Positions 61,287 through 64,000 of a DNA stretch of 64,000 bases are shown piece after piece (the first letter of the stretch is position 1; each line of letters starts with the position of its first letter). The DNA comes from Actinopolymorpha sp. NPDC004070. GTDB lineage: Bacteria > Actinomycetota > Actinomycetes > Propionibacteriales > Actinopolymorphaceae. A model generated the notes under the pieces. That model made no database searches. It worked only from the letters and a program-made list of their open reading frames with translations, and was not told the DNA's origin. The position numbers and the translations under genes are program-made. The stretch is taken from positions 723,671 to 787,670 of the forward strand of contig NZ_JBEXMJ010000001.1 in the NCBI RefSeq assembly GCF_040610475.1, written 5' to 3'.

Positions 61287-63200
61287 ATGGCGCATCTGCG
61301 GCGAGGGTTGACCGGCCGACTGGTGGCGGCGAGCTGTGTGGTCGCGGTGTTGCTCGGCTCGGTGTTCGCCGCACTGCTGCTCGCGGTCTCCGACCAGCGC
61401 GACGCCGCCGCGCTGGCGCGGCGGTCCGAGCAGATCCTCACCACCACCAGCCGGATGCAGGCGCTGGTCCTGGACGTTGAGACCGGACAACGTGGCTACC
61501 TCCTCACCGGCGACAGGCGTTTCCTGCAGCCGTGGAACACCGCCCGGGCGGAGATTCCGCGGGTGGGCGCGCGGTTGACCGACCTCACCATCAACCCGGT
61601 CCGGGACCGGATGGCGCACCAGATCGTCGACTCGGCGCAGTCCTACGTACGCGACTACTCGGTACCGCTGGTCGCGCTCGCTGGCCGCGACCCGAAGGCC
61701 GCCCGCAACCTGTCACTGACGCTGGAGGGCAAGCGGCGCGCCGATGCCATCCGTGCCCAGATCGGCCGGTTGTCCGACTCCGCCCGCGGGGCAGCTGTCG
61801 CCCGGCAGGAGCGTGCCGCCGCGGCCGGTCGGCGGGCGGAGGTCGCTGCCGTCATCGGCATGGCCGGATCGGCCCTGATGGTCGCCCTGCTCGCGGCGTA
61901 CCTCACCAGAGCCATCGCCCGACCGGTGCGGCGGGCGGCGATGATGGCCGGCGAGCTCGCCGCCGGTGACCTGAGCGCCCGGCTGCCGGAGACGGGCGCG
62001 GGGGAGATCCGTACCCTCGAGCACTCGTTCAACAGGATGGGCGAGTCGCTGGAGCGCAACCGGGACGAGCTGGCAAAGCTGGTGGAGGAGCAGACCGCGT
62101 TGCGCCGGCTGTCCACCCTCGTGGCCCGCGCGGTGCCGCCGGCCACGACGTTCGCCACGGTGACCGAGGAGATCGGCGAGCTGTTCGACGCCGACGGCAC
62201 GGCGATGCTGCGGTACGAGTCCGACGGCACCGCGACCGCTGTCGCGCTGTGGGGACAGCAGGACACCTCCTTGCCCGGCGTCGGTTCGCGGGCGGAGCTG
62301 GGGGCGCGGACCGTGCCTGCTCAAGTACGCCGTACCGGCCGGCATGCCCGGCGGGACAGCTACGCGGACTCGACCGGCACGGCTCTCGGTCCGCGTGAGC
62401 TCGGGGTGCGCTCGGCGGTGGCCGCGCCGATCGAGGTGGAGGGAAGACTGTGGGGAGCACTGACCGCGTTCTCCACCAAGGAACGGCCACTGCCCAGGGA
62501 CGCCGAGGCGCGGTTCGCCGACTTCACCGAGATCATCGCGCTCGCGATCGCCAACGCCCAGGCGCGTTCGGAGCTCGCCGCGTCCAGGGCACGCGTGGTC
62601 GCGGCCACCGACCGGGCACGCCGGCGGATCGAACGCGACCTGCACGACGGCGCCCAGCAGCGCCTGGTGTCCCTGCTGCTGGACCTGCGCGGCATCGAGG
62701 CGGACATCCCCGACGGCCGGGTGCGTGCCGAGGTGGCCGAGGTGGCCACCGGGCTCACCGACGCCGTCGATGAACTCCGCGAGATGGCCCGCGGCATCCA
62801 CCCGGCGATCCTCTCCGAGGCGGGCCTGGCACCCGCCCTGAAGGCCCTGGCCAGACGGTCGTCCGTTCCTGTCGAGCTGGGCCTCGGTGTCAACACGAGG
62901 TTGCCGCAGCCGATCGAGGTCGCGGCGTACTACGTCGTCGCCGAGGCTCTGACGAACGCCGCGAAGCATGCGCACGCCTCGCACGTCGAGGTCACCACCT
63001 GCGAACGCGGCGGCCGGGTGTGCGTCGACGTACGAGACGACGGGGTCGGCGGTGCGAGTTCCGGTGACGGCTCCGGCCTGGTGGGTCTGGCGGACCGGGT
63101 GGAGGCGCTCGGCGGCGTGCTCAAGGTGACCAGTCCGGCGGGCGAGGGAACCCGGATCCACGCCGAACTACCGGTGGATTCCGGCCAGCCCGCGTCCTGA
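61287..63200 (+). CDS. CHASE3-HAMP-GAF histidine kinase
   Basis: A 637-residue sensor kinase. Span 1 (GRLVAASCVVAVLLGSVFAALLL) leads to an outer CHASE3-like helical domain with ETGQRGYLLTGDRRFL (about 60-190), then span 2 (VIGMAGSALMVALLAAYL), HAMP (PVRRAAMMAGELAAGDLSARLPETG), GAF (about 280-430) and a HisKA_3/HATPase core with the phospho-His in ERDLHDGAQQRL, then DVRDDGVGG and GLVGLADRVEALGG. The stop is followed by a hairpin. It forms a pair with the divergent NarL-type regulator. Confidence 0.93.
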   Translation: MAHLRRGLTGRLVAASCVVAVLLGSVFAALLLAVSDQRDAAALARRSEQILTTTSRMQALVLDVETGQRGYLLTGDRRFLQPWNTARAEIPRVGARLTDLTINPVRDRMAHQIVDSAQSYVRDYSVPLVALAGRDPKAARNLSLTLEGKRRADAIRAQIGRLSDSARGAAVARQERAAAAGRRAEVAAVIGMAGSALMVALLAAYLTRAIARPVRRAAMMAGELAAGDLSARLPETGAGEIRTLEHSFNRMGESLERNRDELAKLVEEQTALRRLSTLVARAVPPATTFATVTEEIGELFDADGTAMLRYESDGTATAVALWGQQDTSLPGVGSRAELGARTVPAQVRRTGRHARRDSYADSTGTALGPRELGVRSAVAAPIEVEGRLWGALTAFSTKERPLPRDAEARFADFTEIIALAIANAQARSELAASRARVVAATDRARRRIERDLHDGAQQRLVSLLLDLRGIEADIPDGRVRAEVAEVATGLTDAVDELREMARGIHPAILSEAGLAPALKALARRSSVPVELGLGVNTRLPQPIEVAAYYVVAEALTNAAKHAHASHVEVTTCERGGRVCVDVRDDGVGGASSGDGSGLVGLADRVEALGGVLKVTSPAGEGTRIHAELPVDSGQPAS

Positions 63201-63227
63201 CCGCTCCGAGGCCGGCAGGGGGGCCGG

Positions 63228-63256
63228 AAGTCCCGGGCGAGCCCCGGCGGGGACTT
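63228..63256 (+). terminator. Hairpin after the kinase gene
   Basis: AAGTCCC and GGGACTT enclose a GC-rich inner stem, 28 bp past the stop, followed by TCCC. Confidence 0.55.
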
Positions 63257-63467
63257 TCCCATTCCGCTCAATTGTGACGGGCGCGTTCCCCCCATTCCGC
63301 GCGTACGGTCAGATCCTCTCTCGCGCGTACCAGCCAGCAGGTACGCCGATCTGCCAGAAGGCCCACCCGGCGGATGGCGGCTCGCCGTGACGACTCGGGC
63401 CCTGCCGCGGCCGATGCTTGCAGATGACGGAGCTCACCTTCGGATCAGGACGCGAAAGGTCGAGGAC

Positions 63468-64000
63468 ATGGGAACTTCCCAGCGCACCAGCACCGCGGTC
63501 GCGGTGCGGGCCACGACCCCCGCGACGTTCCCGGCGCACAGGAACGTCACCCGGTCCACCCACCGGCGGTGCACGCTTCCGCCGGCCCGGGAGTCCGTGG
63601 CTCCGCTGCCGACCACCGTGCCCGCTCTGGAACCCTCGGCCTTCCGGCCGGCCTCCGGAGCCACCCCGTTCGGCTCCTCCACCCTCGACTCCACCGTCGA
63701 CTCCTCCGCTGCCGACCTCCTGGAGCCCTCGCCGGTCTCGTCCCTGGGGTCGGAGTGGTGGCGGCGGGCGGTTGTGTACCAGGTGTATGTGCGGAGTTTT
63801 TGTGATGGTGACGGTGATGGTGTGGGGGATCTGGCGGGTGTGGTGGCGAAGTTGCCGTATCTGGCGGGTCTGGGTGTGGACGGGTTGTGGCTGAACCCGT
63901 TCTATGCCTCTCCGGGTCATGACCATGGCTATGACGTGGCCGATCACTGCGCGGTCGACCCGGCGTTCGGGTCGCTGGAAGGGTTCGACGAGTTGGTGGC
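63468..64000 (+). CDS. GH13 alpha-glucosidase-like gene, 3' end outside the window
   Basis: The first 177 residues of a GH13 alpha-amylase-family enzyme. After an extended Ser/Thr/Pro/Ala-rich leader (about 95 residues) the catalytic barrel begins with EWWRRAVVYQVYVRSFCD, GDLAGVVAKLPYLAGLGVDGLWLNPFYASPGHDHGYDVAD (beta-strand 1-2 region with conserved Asp). The leader has no signal peptide. From about 63760 codon use changes to many T-ending codons (TGT, GAT, GGT), unlike the G/C-ending leader and neighbours. The start ATG 63468 follows GAGGA. Confidence 0.8.
   Translation, partial: MGTSQRTSTAVAVRATTPATFPAHRNVTRSTHRRCTLPPARESVAPLPTTVPALEPSAFRPASGATPFGSSTLDSTVDSSAADLLEPSPVSSLGSEWWRRAVVYQVYVRSFCDGDGDGVGDLAGVVAKLPYLAGLGVDGLWLNPFYASPGHDHGYDVADHCAVDPAFGSLEGFDELV

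Overview
The window is 64 kb of very GC-rich DNA with strong G/C third-codon bias, frequent GTG starts and many overlapping ATGA/GTGA gene junctions. Together with family content (Mec/CysO/CysM, DUF2017, DUF3618, DUF5709, a second ClpP pair, MocR and ECF42 regulators), this points to a chromosome of a high-GC actinomycete. The exact genus cannot be read from the sequence. A Propionibacteriales/Streptomyces-like soil organism is an inference. There is no integrase, transposase, prophage or CRISPR array; apart from scattered decayed genes and one HicAB pair, this looks like ordinary chromosome.

Layout. 1-9.0 kb: aldo/keto reductase (cut by the window edge), a Tat-exported 5'-nucleotidase, two paralogous 64-residue membrane proteins, a MocR regulator divergent from GNAT and PaiB-like genes, a broken methyltransferase, an AraC regulator and an alpha/beta hydrolase. 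9.1-11.9 kb: a single-chain 2Fe-2S plus molybdopterin hydroxylase. 11.9-20.7 kb: a conserved housekeeping block with NAD salvage (pncB-pncA), clpS, DUF2017, the cysteine route mec-cysO-cysM, then murI, a cAMP-phosphodiesterase-like MBL protein, rph and rdgB. 20.7-27.2 kb: glycosyltransferase, tRNA-Leu, bcp, a cbiMNQO nickel/cobalt importer behind a Fur-family-like box, DUF3618, a GroES-like protein and a FUSC exporter. 27.2-39.6 kb: accessory genes, including an Mrr-like nuclease apparently lacking its catalytic residues, an orphan PASTA protein, a MASE1 membrane sensor next to a decayed copy, small membrane proteins, an ECF42 sigma factor with its DGPF/YCII partner, DinB and VOC proteins, an ATP-dependent DNA ligase and a flavoprotein. 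39.7-47.5 kb: tRNA-Lys, a phytoene-desaturase-like oxidoreductase, an F420-reductase-like protein, HicAB, tRNA-His, oligoribonuclease and an AAA+/VWA pair. 47.6-64 kb: a TPR-GGDEF protein, HtrA-type protease, TetR regulator, a sugar ABC importer without its own ATPase, a clpP pair, a second phytoene-desaturase-like gene, two response regulators with a CHASE3-HAMP-GAF histidine kinase, and the 5' end of a GH13 alpha-glucosidase-like gene.

Two themes run across gene boundaries. First, many starts have no Shine-Dalgarno sequence but carry a TANNNT hexamer (often TAGGCT) ending 6-8 nt before the start codon, the layout of leaderless actinobacterial transcripts. In one case this overlaps a perfect TetR-type operator. 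In another it drives a 20-codon ORF with one Cys codon ahead of cysO-cysM. Second, short tandem repeats with periods of 9, 12, 15, 19 and 21 bp sit in gene ends, linkers and spacers, and in two genes (mec, orn) the stop codon itself lies inside the repeat. Decay is also visible: a methyltransferase split by a 4-bp GTAC duplication and a MASE1 gene with an internal deletion and frameshift. I did not find a clearly new multi-gene system. The strongest leads are the short Cys ORF ahead of cysO-cysM, the degenerate Mrr-like protein, the overlapped ECF42/GlsB genes and the leaderless operator layout.
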